Positions 19,288-28,249 of a stretch of 64,000 bases of DNA are shown one piece after another. The notes beneath the pieces were generated by a model. The model was given only the letters and a program-made list of their open reading frames with translations, was not told the origin of the DNA and searched no databases. A program made the translations under genes and the position numbers. Origin of the DNA: Paenibacillus xylaniclasticus (lineage in GTDB: Bacteria; Bacillota; Bacilli; Paenibacillales; Paenibacillaceae); assembly GCF_004001065.1 (NCBI RefSeq), contig NZ_BIML01000020.1, positions 26,689-90,688 of the forward strand, read 5' to 3'. Within the stretch, counting starts at the first letter, position 1. Each line of letters opens with the position of its first letter.

Positions 19288-20452
19288 ACATGCACCACTT
19301 TTCGAGATCGTTCAAAGATTGCAGCCAAGCTTTAAGCAAAACTTCCGTGTGAGCAATTGACGCCGCCATCTTCTCGACATCATTCTGCCGGTATCTTATT
19401 ATGGTTTCGGTGTGCTGGCTTTTCATTTCGACAATCGCTTTCTTCACATCTGGGATCGCGCTGGCCAAGGCTAAATTCGCAGACGGCAGCTCGCATGCTG
19501 TTATCGCGGCGCCAATATTTTGCAGTAGACCGGCAGTATCCGGGAAGCTTTCCAGCAGATATATACATTTCTCAATGGAATGTCCCATCTGTACTAGCTG
19601 CCTGATCGATTGAATATCGGAAGGATAACAGAACTTCGCCAAGACGTGCTCTTTGACTTCTTTCGTTATCGTTTTGGTCCAGACGTTAGAGCTGCTAACA
19701 GGTCTCTCATAATCGTCATCGAACAACTGCTTCAAGGCGTAAATAACGCCTGTATGATAGCCGCCATTCGTACGTTCGTCCTCCTCGAACGATCGGCTTT
19801 GCAATTTAGCTGGCAATTGATCGTAGTAACAATCACTGAAATACCCGATTAACAACCCGCCGGGCTTGATTTTACGTATCGCTTGTACGATTTGCTGCAG
19901 CAAGCTCCCGTAGCGCTCTTCCCTTACAACAATCATATCGAAATAACCGTTGTGCAGCGAATGAATCACCTTAGAGCGGTCGCCCGCAAGAGGAATAATG
20001 GTACCTGAGACATTCAGGCTCGTCATTAAATTGTAGAATGGCAGATAGGCATTCGATACGTTCTGCAATTGATCGATACCTTTCATCGGCTCCCAATGGC
20101 AGAAGCTGAACAACGTATTGCTCTCTGAGAATAGCTGCAAAGCCTTTGCTTGGTAATACGTATTCAGATGGAAGCCGCTTAACTCTAGCATTTTAATATT
20201 TTTGCCATTGGTTTGCAGCAAATAATCAAACATCGACGATACAATCGCAACAACATCGTCCCAGCTTGTTTCGGGAACATACTTGGACAAAGGAGTGACA
20301 CTATTAAAAATGTTAATAATGCCTTCAATATAGACATCTGTCGCTTTTTCCGTTAAGTTGTTGTAAAACTTGGTTAAAACTCGCGCCTCTCCATTGTCGG
20401 TAAACACAAGCTCGTATTTGTTGCCGTTCAGCTTTATATTAAGCTCAGACAT
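19277..20452 (-). CDS. Methyltransferase-like protein of the glycan operon
   Basis: A 391-residue protein not assigned with certainty. The middle holds a class I methyltransferase-like fold: KMLELSGFHLNTYYQAKAL (motif I position but without the GxGxG loop), FDMIVVREER, IRKIKPGGLLIGYF (post-strand loop) and GGYHTGVIYALKQLF, the last like methyltransferases of glycan clusters. The SAM loop is degenerate, so activity is doubtful. The C-terminal about 120 residues are helical and may bind a partner. It is between the FkbM and GT4 genes in one operon. Confidence 0.55.
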   Translation of the reverse strand: MSELNIKLNGNKYELVFTDNGEARVLTKFYNNLTEKATDVYIEGIINIFNSVTPLSKYVPETSWDDVVAIVSSMFDYLLQTNGKNIKMLELSGFHLNTYYQAKALQLFSESNTLFSFCHWEPMKGIDQLQNVSNAYLPFYNLMTSLNVSGTIIPLAGDRSKVIHSLHNGYFDMIVVREERYGSLLQQIVQAIRKIKPGGLLIGYFSDCYYDQLPAKLQSRSFEEDERTNGGYHTGVIYALKQLFDDDYERPVSSSNVWTKTITKEVKEHVLAKFCYPSDIQSIRQLVQMGHSIEKCIYLLESFPDTAGLLQNIGAAITACELPSANLALASAIPDVKKAIVEMKSQHTETIIRYRQNDVEKMAASIAHTEVLLKAWLQSLNDLEKWCMYER

Positions 20453-20478
20453 TTTATAGCTCCCTTACGTTCTCTCGG

Positions 20479-21591
20479 CTAATCACGGTAGAAGATATCC
20501 CCTCTTACGAGAATAATATTTTCCCCTTTCATCATGAAAGCGAAATCGTATTTACTTATTGCTGCAAAGAGCGCCTGGCTGCAGCCCCTCTTCATTCTGT
20601 CGTGAAGCTCGATAATGAGCACCTTTACTTTGCCGAGCCAATTCTCATACCCTTTGGAGAATACCTCCTTCTCGGCACCCTCGATATCAATCTTTAATAT
20701 ATCGATCTCGTCGAATCCGCTGCTTTCGAGAATCGACTGGATCGTTACCGCTTTGAAGCTTTCGGATGTAGGCTTATCTGATTCCTCTACCATCGTTCCC
20801 CATTTGCCTAAGCCAACATCTTTAATGGTCAAATAGGTATCGGTATGCCATAAGCCGCTTTGTATCACTTTAATTTGCTCATAAGGACGAGTATTGTAGC
20901 GGATCATATCATAGTTGGATTGTTCCGGCTCTATAGCGACAATACGTGCATCGGGATAAGCATTCGCGAACCATAAACTAGCGTAGCCTACATTCGCCCC
21001 GCCATCGATAATAAACTTTGGTTTGAAAGGCAAAGATCCAATATGATACTCTTTCAGCTCGAATATTTGCTTAAATACGTACCGATCTGACGTATCCAAT
21101 CTGACATATACCGGATGAGCAATATTCGGAACATCAAATCGTTCGACTTGATATTGCCGCAATGAATCCGGTGCAGCATATTGGGACACTTCTTCAATAA
21201 GCTTCAGATCTTCGTCTGATTTATGTTCTATCGATTCCAAATAGGTCATGGCCATATCATGCTCACCGACCACATGCAGGACGTATCCAAGATTATACAA
21301 AGTATCTCTATCTTTAGGATTAATCATCAGAGACTGCTGCATCAACGGGATGACATAATCATAGCTCTGCAGCTCCCACATTACAGCACCTAGATTGTTG
21401 TAAAGTTTACCAATCGACGAGCCGGTATACGTATTATTAATGGCAAACAAGACGTCTTCAATGGAAATGGCTTCATCATTAATGAACTGCCCCAATGATT
21501 GTAACGACTGCGAATCCTCAGTATCATTGCTCAGTATCCCAAGCAGTTCATTAAATCTTGTCTGGATGTTTTGTACGCGCTTCATTTCCAC
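20479..21591 (-). CDS. TPR protein with FkbM-family methyltransferase domain
   Basis: About 370 residues. The N-terminal half contains TPR-like helical repeats (GKLYNNLGAVMWELQSYDYV and YNLGYVLHVVGEHDMAM, about 60-130). The C-terminal half is an FkbM-type SAM methyltransferase: FIIDGGANVGYASLWFA (SAM loop), RIVAIEPEQSNYD (acidic ribose site) and ILKIDIEGAEKEVF. FkbM enzymes O-methylate sugars or lipids. The longest frame starts at GTG 21600, directly against GGAGGG; GTG 21591 has an eight-base spacing and is preferred. A TATAAT promoter lies upstream. First gene of a three-gene operon. Confidence 0.75.
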   Translation of the reverse strand: MEMKRVQNIQTRFNELLGILSNDTEDSQSLQSLGQFINDEAISIEDVLFAINNTYTGSSIGKLYNNLGAVMWELQSYDYVIPLMQQSLMINPKDRDTLYNLGYVLHVVGEHDMAMTYLESIEHKSDEDLKLIEEVSQYAAPDSLRQYQVERFDVPNIAHPVYVRLDTSDRYVFKQIFELKEYHIGSLPFKPKFIIDGGANVGYASLWFANAYPDARIVAIEPEQSNYDMIRYNTRPYEQIKVIQSGLWHTDTYLTIKDVGLGKWGTMVEESDKPTSESFKAVTIQSILESSGFDEIDILKIDIEGAEKEVFSKGYENWLGKVKVLIIELHDRMKRGCSQALFAAISKYDFAFMMKGENIILVRGDIFYRD

Positions 21592-21633
21592 TTTTGACAC
21601 CCTCCTCGTGTATCAGCCCCCTTGGCTGTACTC

Positions 21634-21663
21634 ATTATATTTATATCGGTTGATATTCAGCAA
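21634..21663 (-). promoter_or_regulatory. Sigma-A promoter of the FkbM operon
   Basis: On the minus strand TTGCTG, an 18-base spacer and a consensus TATAAT, about 45 bases before the start codon. Confidence 0.5.
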
Positions 21664-21722
21664 ATGTAATAAAAGCCTGTTAAATACCGCTTCAATTCAT
21701 ATGCAAAAAAGTCTGAACGAGT

Positions 21723-22685
21723 TCAGCAGCATTCGACTAGATACACATACCTTACGAATTGGCTTTTGCGCACCTCGCACCGATCTTGGATCGACCACCC
21801 GGCTTGCCCAAGCTTGCCATCCAGCGGCGCAGTAGCAATCACGACCGCTCTAGGAGCTAATCCCGCCAGCGCACGAAGCATCGCTCGCTCTTCCTCCTCC
21901 GGCAGCTTCGAGCATAGATTGTACGGTAGGTCGAGTACAGCCGCTGCATACTGGCCGTCAAGCTCCAGCATATCGGCTTTTACGATCAATGACGGCGAAT
22001 ATCCAAAATACGACAAATTCTCTCTCGCCCCAATTGCCGCAAGCGGATTCCGGTCAAAGCCTCTCATCCGAATGCCCATTGACAAAGCTTCAATGATGAC
22101 TGTACCAATGCCACAGCATGGATCGACCGCTTCAAGCGTTTCCGAAGGATGCGGTACAGCAATATTCGCGACAGCCCGGGCAACTCTAGTGCTTAACGCT
22201 GTAGAATAGGGCCTCGGCTTATCGTTATGCTTCAGCCACACCGCTTCGCCCTCAACTGCATCGCCCAGCACCCAGCGCCCGCACGCAAACGCGACGCCGA
22301 GCAGCTTGTCCGGACGGCGCATATCCGCCTTTCCCTTCATAACTGCACCGACGAGCCGCTCGATGATGCGCTGATCGTCGTACTCCGGCCGAATCATTGA
22401 GAGGTAGTCCCCGGCATCAGCATAACGGACTTTGAACGTACCGCCGCCTATATCCAGCTTAGCCGCCTGCTCAATCAATCCGTCCAACTTCGAGTGCTGT
22501 GCTTGAACGGCGATTCTCATTTTGAGAAAAGGACTCCGCGACGGCATCACGTCCACCTTACTCTCGACATACCGCATCTGATCATCGATTTCCCGCACAT
22601 CAAGCAGCGCGCGAAGCTCCATCAAGCATAGCTGCCGTTCATCCTCGTGACACGCCCATATATACACATAGGACGGCTCGTCCAT
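21723..22685 (-). CDS. TRM11-family RNA methylase
   Basis: A 320-residue SAM-dependent methyltransferase. An N-terminal THUMP-like alpha/beta region precedes the catalytic domain with AVDPCCGIGTVIIEAL (SAM loop, about 200), MRGFDRNPLAAIGARENL, ADMLEL and DLPYNLCS, a D-x-P-Y-type catalytic motif of N-directed RNA/DNA methylases. The family (putative RNA methylase, UPF0020/TRM11-like) usually makes N2-methylguanosine in tRNA; the target here is not known. It stands alone. Confidence 0.75.
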   Translation of the reverse strand: MDEPSYVYIWACHEDERQLCLMELRALLDVREIDDQMRYVESKVDVMPSRSPFLKMRIAVQAQHSKLDGLIEQAAKLDIGGGTFKVRYADAGDYLSMIRPEYDDQRIIERLVGAVMKGKADMRRPDKLLGVAFACGRWVLGDAVEGEAVWLKHNDKPRPYSTALSTRVARAVANIAVPHPSETLEAVDPCCGIGTVIIEALSMGIRMRGFDRNPLAAIGARENLSYFGYSPSLIVKADMLELDGQYAAAVLDLPYNLCSKLPEEEERAMLRALAGLAPRAVVIATAPLDGKLGQAGWSIQDRCEVRKSQFVRYVYLVECC

Positions 22686-22716
22686 CAGCTACCCCACTGA
22701 ACACCATTCCATCAAT

Positions 22717-22953
22717 TCACGGTTCCCTTCTCTGCGAGCTTCTCATAGGATGTACAAGAGCAGAAAGGCCCTTCCCCCACACCCACTTACATTCTGGACC
22801 GTGTGACAGCACGACGTCCTGCCAACAGAACATCCGGCCTCTTCGCAGCACATCTGCACAAGCTTCCCATAACTCTTGGCCAAGCACCCTTCTACAGCCG
22901 CTTGACATCATTAAGAGCACATGGTCCGCCCCGTCCTTACGATTTTCGATCAT
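22717..22953 (-). CDS. Possible small protein of 78 residues (doubtful)
   Basis: An open frame in the gap between the coiled-coil gene and the RNA methylase, same strand. It has ATG with GGGAGA about 11 bases upstream and several Trp and Cys residues, but no recognised homologue pattern. Could be a real small gene or chance. Confidence 0.25.
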   Translation of the reverse strand: MIENRKDGADHVLLMMSSGCRRVLGQELWEACADVLRRGRMFCWQDVVLSHGPECKWVWGKGLSALVHPMRSSQRREP

Positions 22954-22991
22954 TATTAAGTCTGTCTCCCTTAGGTACTGAATAAAATAAA

Positions 22992-23219
22992 TTATTCTCT
23001 CAGCGCATCGCGCAGCCTAGAAGCCATCGTCGACATCGCCTCCGGCGAGCGTCCAGAGCCGCTTCTCCCTCTTAGCCGAGCCAGCTCCCGTCTCGCCGCC
23101 GCCAGCTCTTCCTTGCATTTCGCAAGCTCTTGCATAAGCGACTCGTTCTCGCTTGTTAACCGTTCATTATCTGCTAATACACGCTGAAGCTCACTTAGTT
23201 CATTCGTATGGGTAGGCAC
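22992..23219 (-). CDS. Small coiled-coil protein
   Basis: A 75-residue protein starting at GTG 23219 behind AAAGGAG. Residues about 6-50 form an uninterrupted heptad-like coiled coil rich in Leu, Glu and Lys (LQRVLADNERLTSENESL then LAKCKEELAAARREL), followed by a Gly/Ser linker and a short helix. It resembles small DivIC- or septum-type or regulatory coiled-coil proteins only in a general way. Function unknown. Confidence 0.6.
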   Translation of the reverse strand: MPTHTNELSELQRVLADNERLTSENESLMQELAKCKEELAAARRELARLRGRSGSGRSPEAMSTMASRLRDALRE

Positions 23220-23357
23220 GTAAAAAATCGCTCCTTTTCACCAAATCTTCAATAATTCTATTGTACCATATGAAACCGAACCACCCGCTTAGCCGTATAG
23301 AAGAAGATGTACACTTGATATTTTAGGTCAATCGCAACAGAGAAGAGGTCATGTCCG

Positions 23358-24269
23358 ATGTTCCATGATTTTATCGAAACGCTGGAGAAATTCGGTGCAC
23401 TTGGACTGTTTATTCACGGTATGATTGATGCTATCATTTTTCCGATTCCAGCTCTGTTCTCCCAAATTCCGCTTAGCGTTGTCCATCCTTCGAACGCCCT
23501 GTGGTTAGCTACAGTCGGCTTCATCGGCTGCTTAATCGGAACACCGGTCGGCTACTGGATCGGCCGGTCGATCGGCACGCCTATCTTGTACCGATTGGTC
23601 AAACGCAGCTGGGTCGAATCCGCCGAGAAGCTTTTCTCCAAGAATGGAGAAGCCGCGATCATGCTCGGCTCGTTCACCCCGATCCCGTTCAAAGTGTTTA
23701 CCATTCTATCCGGCGCGCTTCGGTTTCCTTTATGGAAGCTGCTCGCATATGCCGCGGTCGGCAGGGCAGTCAAATATTATGCTGTCGGGTTACTGTTTTA
23801 TATTTACGGCCGCTCCGCCGAGGGCATGGTGAAGGACGTCTCCATGTATATTTTCGCCATCGGCTTCCCGTTGATCGTGCTGTTCCTATTTCTTCGCCGC
23901 CAATGGCGAAACAAACGCAAGCGCAGGAACGAGCTTAAGCAAGCCCAAAAGCTCGGTCTGATTCAAGAGCAGGAGCAAACTCAAGGGCACGACCACAAGC
24001 TTACACAAGAGCAGGAACACATAATAGAGCGGGAACTCAAGCTAGAACAGGAACGTTCGCACAAGTACGCACGCTCGAAGAAGCAGGCACATTCTCATAA
24101 GCACTCGCAGGAGCAAACGCATGAGCAGGAGCCGCTTCAAGCACAGGAGCAGCATCATTCCAAGCCGTACGATCAGCAGCACCAGCGCGAGCTTGAGCAA
24201 CATTTAGATGAGAAGCAAGATCAGGGGCAAGATCAAATACAGTTAATCCATCCTACGCCGACGGAGTAA
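23358..24269 (+). CDS. DedA/VTT-domain membrane protein with long Gln/Glu/His-rich tail
   Basis: A 303-residue protein. Residues about 1-190 form a VTT (SNARE-associated, DedA/YqaA-like) domain with re-entrant and membrane helices and the conserved GTPVGYWIGRSIG and GSFTPIPFKVFTI segments. DedA proteins affect membrane lipid flipping (polyprenyl phosphate and phospholipids) and proton homeostasis. After the last helix a basic patch leads into a tail of about 110 residues built almost only from Gln, Glu, His, Lys and a few others, with imperfect QEQE and HxH units. This tail is absent from ordinary DedA proteins. A strong terminator follows. Confidence 0.75.
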   Translation: MFHDFIETLEKFGALGLFIHGMIDAIIFPIPALFSQIPLSVVHPSNALWLATVGFIGCLIGTPVGYWIGRSIGTPILYRLVKRSWVESAEKLFSKNGEAAIMLGSFTPIPFKVFTILSGALRFPLWKLLAYAAVGRAVKYYAVGLLFYIYGRSAEGMVKDVSMYIFAIGFPLIVLFLFLRRQWRNKRKRRNELKQAQKLGLIQEQEQTQGHDHKLTQEQEHIIERELKLEQERSHKYARSKKQAHSHKHSQEQTHEQEPLQAQEQHHSKPYDQQHQRELEQHLDEKQDQGQDQIQLIHPTPTE

Positions 24270-24272
24270 ATT

Positions 24273-24346
24273 AAAGACACGATTCGCTATCAACTGTTAC
24301 CCTAACATTAAGGGTACAGTTCATAAACGAACCGTGTCTTTTTTAC
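24273..24346 (+). terminator. Terminator of the DedA gene
   Basis: AAAGACACG-ATTCG pairs with CGAA-CCGTGTCTTT around a nested ACTGT/TACCCT stem, followed by TTTTTT. Confidence 0.85.
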
Positions 24347-24403
24347 ATTGGTGCCTTTCGGCACCTATTTCTCGCTCTCACGCCCGCTCGGCGCTCCTCA
24401 TTG

Positions 24404-25072
24404 TCATCGTCGCTGTCGAGCCATTAGCAACAACAGGAACGAGAAGATGATAATACTCACCGTCCATGCCCACGCCATTGTCGTATGGCCGGCGTCGACG
24501 GCAACATAAATTGCCGTTGGAACCGTCTGAGTTCGTCCCGGTATGTTGCCTGCAATCATAAGCGTCGCTCCGAACTCACCGATCCCCCGGGCAAAGCCGA
24601 GAATGTAAGCCGTTACGAGCGAACGGGAAGCAAGCGGTAAGCTGATATACCGGAACACCTGCCACTCATTAGCACCACTTGAGCGCGCAGCCGCCTCCAG
24701 TTCGGTGTCGACAGAGCTAAAACCCGTTTTCATCGTCTGGTAGACGAGGGGGAATGCGACGACGACAGCTGCAATAACAGCGGCCCACCAGGTGAACACG
24801 ATAGGAGCACCGAACAACGATTCGATGAAACGTCCTATAGTGCTTCTTCTGCCGAGCAGCATGAGAAGAATAAAGCCAACGACCGTCGGTGGAAGCACAA
24901 GCGGCAGCAGGAAGAGCGTTTCTATTATCAATCGCCCCTTCAGCTTGGACCGAGACAATCGCCAAGCAGCAGCCGTTCCTAACACAATTACAATGAGACT
25001 AGACAGAAATGTAACCTGAAGCGACAGACGGATCGGCGGCCAAAGCGAAGCCCAATCAATAGAGACAATCAC
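24404..25072 (-). CDS. modB: Molybdate ABC transporter permease
   Basis: A 222-residue permease with five to six membrane helices. The EAA-loop for the ATPase is ELEAAARSSGANEWQVFRYISLPL (cited in parts: EAAARSSGA and FRYISLPLA), and ARGIGEFGATLMIAGNIPG is characteristic of ModB. It begins at GTG 25072 overlapping the modA stop, with no ribosome binding site of its own, so it is translated by coupling. No modC ATPase follows; the next gene converges. The missing ATPase must be encoded elsewhere or be shared. Confidence 0.9.
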   Translation of the reverse strand: MIVSIDWASLWPPIRLSLQVTFLSSLIVIVLGTAAAWRLSRSKLKGRLIIETLFLLPLVLPPTVVGFILLMLLGRRSTIGRFIESLFGAPIVFTWWAAVIAAVVVAFPLVYQTMKTGFSSVDTELEAAARSSGANEWQVFRYISLPLASRSLVTAYILGFARGIGEFGATLMIAGNIPGRTQTVPTAIYVAVDAGHTTMAWAWTVSIIIFSFLLLLMARQRR

Positions 25073-25950
25073 TATTGGAGAACGGAAAACCCGTATTTTT
25101 CAAATATCGAAGCAGCTTCATCCGTCTGTAAATACGCATATAACGCTTTGGCTTCCGCGGAATGCTTCGTCGCCGCCACGACACCCGCTGGATACACAAT
25201 CGATGAATAGCTCATTGGGTCCACCTCAAAAGCAATCTTCACTTGCGAAGCATTGATCGCGTCTGTCATATACACGAAGCCGACATCCACGTTACCAGTC
25301 TCAACATACTGCAGCACCTGGCGGACGTCCTTACCCTGAACAATGCCGCCCTTCAGCTTTTCCCATAGGTTCGCCTTGTTCAATGATTCCTGTGCATATT
25401 GTCCCGCCGGAACGCTTTCAGGAATGCCAATCGCGATACGGTACTTAGCCTCTTCTCCCAAATCATCCATCGTTTGAATCAGCGTGTTGCTGTTAGCTGG
25501 AACAACCGCTACGAGCTGATTGCCAAGCAGATCGCTATAGGAGTCAGCTTCAATCAGCGATTGATCGATGAGTGCATTCATATTTCTGGCAGAGGCCGAC
25601 AGGAACAAGTCTACTGGCGCACCCTGTTCAATCTGCTGCTGCAATGCGCCCGAAGCACCGAAATTGAACGTCAGCTCAATGCTCGGATTTTGCCGCTCGT
25701 ATTCGTTTTCCAGATCTGACAGCGCATCGGTCAAGCTGGCAGCTGCCGATACGATCAGCTCGACTAGCGGCTGCTCCTGCTCCACGGGGGCTGTCTCCAG
25801 CTTTGCACCTTCCGTGCTGCCCTTCTCTAAATCAGAAGCTTCCGTTGTGGCTGAAGACCCTATTTCCAATACCTTATCCGAGCCGGAACCGCAAGCTGCC
25901 AGCAGCAGGATAGATATTATAACTATAATAATGACGTTATTGGTTTTCAT
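25072..25950 (-). CDS. modA: Molybdate-binding lipoprotein ModA
   Basis: A 292-residue substrate-binding protein of the molybdate ABC transporter. The N-terminal hydrophobic helix ends in a lipobox (LLAAC), then a Ser/Glu-rich linker of about 45 residues. The ModA domain has LIVSAAASLTDALSDLE, FNFGASGALQQQIEQGAPVD and GNVDVGFVYMTDA. GGAGGTGG precedes ATG 25950; the longer frame from 25989 adds only a poor leader. It is divergent from the regulator at 26088, with 137 bases between the starts. Confidence 0.9.
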   Translation of the reverse strand: MKTNNVIIIVIISILLLAACGSGSDKVLEIGSSATTEASDLEKGSTEGAKLETAPVEQEQPLVELIVSAAASLTDALSDLENEYERQNPSIELTFNFGASGALQQQIEQGAPVDLFLSASARNMNALIDQSLIEADSYSDLLGNQLVAVVPANSNTLIQTMDDLGEEAKYRIAIGIPESVPAGQYAQESLNKANLWEKLKGGIVQGKDVRQVLQYVETGNVDVGFVYMTDAINASQVKIAFEVDPMSYSSIVYPAGVVAATKHSAEAKALYAYLQTDEAASIFEKYGFSVLQ

Positions 25951-26087
25951 CAGTAAGGTCCACCTCCACCTTCTCCCAATCAAGCTCATTCACAGCTTTT
26001 TCATTCTTCGCTTAACCGCCTCGTTCCGCACCATTTGTGCTACAATACACACAATGCCAGAATAGATCGTTCGCCGGGAGGTATACC

Positions 26088-27074
26088 ATGTCTCAAGACA
26101 TTTCTTATACAGCTGAAGAGATAGCCGCCCTGTTAAAAATATCGAAGCTGACCGTCTATGATCTCATCAAAAAAGGGCTGCTTCCGTCATACCGGGTCGG
26201 CAAACAAATGCGAGTCGACGCATCCGATCTTGAAGCCTATAAACAGCGTAATAAAATGGCCGCTCCCGCTCCAACCATCACAGCTGCTCCATATCAAAAC
26301 GGTATCCCGTCTCCATCCGCAGGATCGGCGCCGGCCGCTCCTCTGCCCTCGCTCGGTAACAATTCACGCTCCGTCGTTATTACCGGACAGGACATGAGTT
26401 TGGACCTTCTTGCGAAGCATTTGGAAGGACAGACGTCCGGCAGCATCCGTCCGCTTCGATCTCATGCTGGAAGTCTCGACAGCTTAATCAGTATGTACCG
26501 AGGTGAATCGGATATCGTAAGTACGCATCTGCTGGATGGGGATACCGGGGAGTATAACCTGCCATATATCCGTAAGCTGCTCGTTGGTTTTCCGTATATT
26601 GTCATCAATTTGGTGTCACGCAATGCCGGACTGTATGTCGCCAAGAACAATCCGAAGAAGATTCATGACTGGGGAGAACTCGCTCGGCCCGGCCTGCGGC
26701 TCATCAATCGAGAAAGAGGTTCCGGCGCGCGCGTACTGCTGGATGAACAGCTTCGCCTTCACAACATTCAACCAGGACAGCTTGCAGGCTACACTTTCGA
26801 AATGACGAACCATTGGTCAATAGCCGCGGCCGTAGCTGCAGGCGACGCCGACGTCGGTGTCGGCACGGAGCGAGCAGCAAGCATCGTCAGCGGAGTCGAT
26901 TTCATTCCACTTATTAAAGAGCGATACGATCTTGTCGTCTTGAAGACGAGCGACAATCAAGCGATGATCGACTCGCTGCTTACGATCCTTGCGTCCAAGT
27001 CGTTCAAACAAGAGTTGCAGGCGTTATCTGGCTATGACTTATCGATGACAGGGAACGTGCTCTTAGAGAGCTAA
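26088..27074 (+). CDS. DNA-binding regulator with excisionase-type HTH and molybdate-binding-like domain
   Basis: A 328-residue protein. Residues 1-55 form an excisionase/MerR-type winged helix (YTAEEIAALLKISKLTVYDLI), then an Ala/Pro-rich linker, then a periplasmic-binding-like domain (about 100-328; PBP_like family) with RERGSGARVLLDEQL, AVAAGDADVGVGTERAA. Such fusions sense molybdate or a related ligand and control adjacent modAB genes. The start at 26088 has GGGAGG six bases upstream. Divergence from modA strongly suggests it regulates that operon. Confidence 0.82.
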   Translation: MSQDISYTAEEIAALLKISKLTVYDLIKKGLLPSYRVGKQMRVDASDLEAYKQRNKMAAPAPTITAAPYQNGIPSPSAGSAPAAPLPSLGNNSRSVVITGQDMSLDLLAKHLEGQTSGSIRPLRSHAGSLDSLISMYRGESDIVSTHLLDGDTGEYNLPYIRKLLVGFPYIVINLVSRNAGLYVAKNNPKKIHDWGELARPGLRLINRERGSGARVLLDEQLRLHNIQPGQLAGYTFEMTNHWSIAAAVAAGDADVGVGTERAASIVSGVDFIPLIKERYDLVVLKTSDNQAMIDSLLTILASKSFKQELQALSGYDLSMTGNVLLES

Positions 27075-27228
27075 AGCGAAAAAGCTGAATAGCGAGTCAC
27101 TAAGTAGTTATTATTTATTTTTAATTATAACAAAATATAATCAAATATAACTCAGTTGTCTATAATGTCAGTATAGATATGTTAGGTTATGTTACATTCA
27201 GTGAATCCCCATATTGTTCAATCGGCGT

Positions 27229-27255
27229 CTCTCCAAAATCTTGGGGGGAGTTTTT
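27229..27255 (+). terminator. Possible terminator of the molybdate-type regulator gene
   Basis: TCTCCAA pairs with TTGGGGGGA (G-T pairs allowed) around AATC, followed by GTTTTTG. It lies 155 bases after the stop codon. Confidence 0.5.
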
Positions 27256-27392
27256 GTAGATCCCCTTCTCCCCTCGTCGTTCTAGAAAGCATGATGTGAT
27301 GTAGATAGCCGCACAGATCTCGCATCCATGCGGCTATACATTCAGTACCTATGTGCAGAAAATTAAGCAGCGTCAACATCGCCATGAGCATG

Positions 27393-27614
27393 TTATTCAC
27401 ACTTTGATTCGGTTACGAATTGGAACACCTCGTTAATGTCCCTGCCGAACACTTCAGCGATTCGAAAGGCAAGCATAAGCGACGGATTATACCGATTCGC
27501 CTCCAAAGAAACGATCGTCTGCCTGCTGACACCGAGCCGCTCTGCCAATTCCTTCTGTGACCACCTTCGCTCTGCACGAAGTACATGTATATTATTCGTC
27601 AGCGAGCGTTCCAT
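27393..27614 (-). CDS. Small XRE-family transcriptional regulator
   Basis: A 73-residue helix-turn-helix protein (IHVLRAERRWSQKELAERLG then VSRQTIVSLEANRYNPSLML) of the YozG-like family, which normally sits next to a small membrane protein gene. The longest frame begins at 27662, but GGAGGAGA just before ATG 27614 decides the start. No intact membrane partner follows: the downstream frame (27218-27400) is short and ends in terminator sequence, so the partner may be lost. Confidence 0.8.
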   Translation of the reverse strand: MERSLTNNIHVLRAERRWSQKELAERLGVSRQTIVSLEANRYNPSLMLAFRIAEVFGRDINEVFQFVTESKCE

Positions 27615-27814
27615 AACTCTCCTCCACTCTTCGTTGCTATAACTAGAATGTAATATTTTCACGACATCGGGTCAAATATCTTTTACTTTATTGTGCAGGC
27701 ATCCTAGACGATGATGGATATTGCAGTTGCGATCAATAAAATAGGAAGCCCGGAAACAGTGCTATTATCCTGCTTCTGGACTTCCTATTGTATCTCGATA
27801 CGAAATACCGCTCA

Positions 27815-28196
27815 TTAAGAATGGGCCAGCTTAGGAGCACAAAATGCCGCTTGCGGGTCTATCTTCGACTTGGACAGGATGAACAGCAAATCTTCATATG
27901 AAGGAATCGGTTCTATCAAGACCTGGTCGATAAGCTGAACGGGAGTAAAATGAAACTGAACGCGCCGTGTATGCTCACTTCTCATGAGCGAGAGCAGCTC
28001 TGCAAGATTGACCTTATCCTGCGATACTACATCATAGACATGGAGGGTATCCCCCTCGTGCTGATAGACTACATATGCAGTAGTTGACTTGTTAATGGAA
28101 TAAGATTCCTCAAAGGGGCTATATAACCATTTTTTTCATAAGGCCAATGAATATATTTGTAACTCAAAATATCTAATACTGCCTCTTCTACAAACA
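27815..28196 (-). pseudogene. Decayed GNAT-type acetyltransferase (5' truncated, frameshifted)
   Basis: About 100 sense codons without a start run from 28118 to a TAA at 27815. They contain TAYVVYQHEGDTLHVYDVV, RRVQFHFTPVQLIDQVL and a C-terminal FCAPKLAHS, a pattern like the C-terminal half of Bacillus GNAT acetyltransferases. Upstream, another frame reads YKYIHWPYEK and joins across a seven-A run (28130-28136 as T on the plus strand): one extra A would fuse the two. The 5' end runs into the terminator of the DUF4097 gene. So this is a gene remnant, not a working gene. Confidence 0.55.
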
Positions 28197-28199
28197 ACA

Positions 28200-28228
28200 A
28201 AAGTAACAGAGAAATCTCCGTTACTTTA
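28200..28228 (-). terminator. Terminator of the DUF4097 gene
   Basis: AAAGTAAC-GAG pairs with CTC-GTTACTTT around AAAT; the minus-strand tail is TTTTGTTGTTTG. Confidence 0.7.
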
Positions 28229-28249
28229 ATGAGGATCATATGTAATCAA

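Noticed and set aside
27218..27400. 60-residue frame downstream of the small XRE regulator
   Set aside because: Its second half reads through a terminator-like hairpin and it has no own ribosome binding site; the first part could be the start of a lost membrane partner, but this is not supportable.
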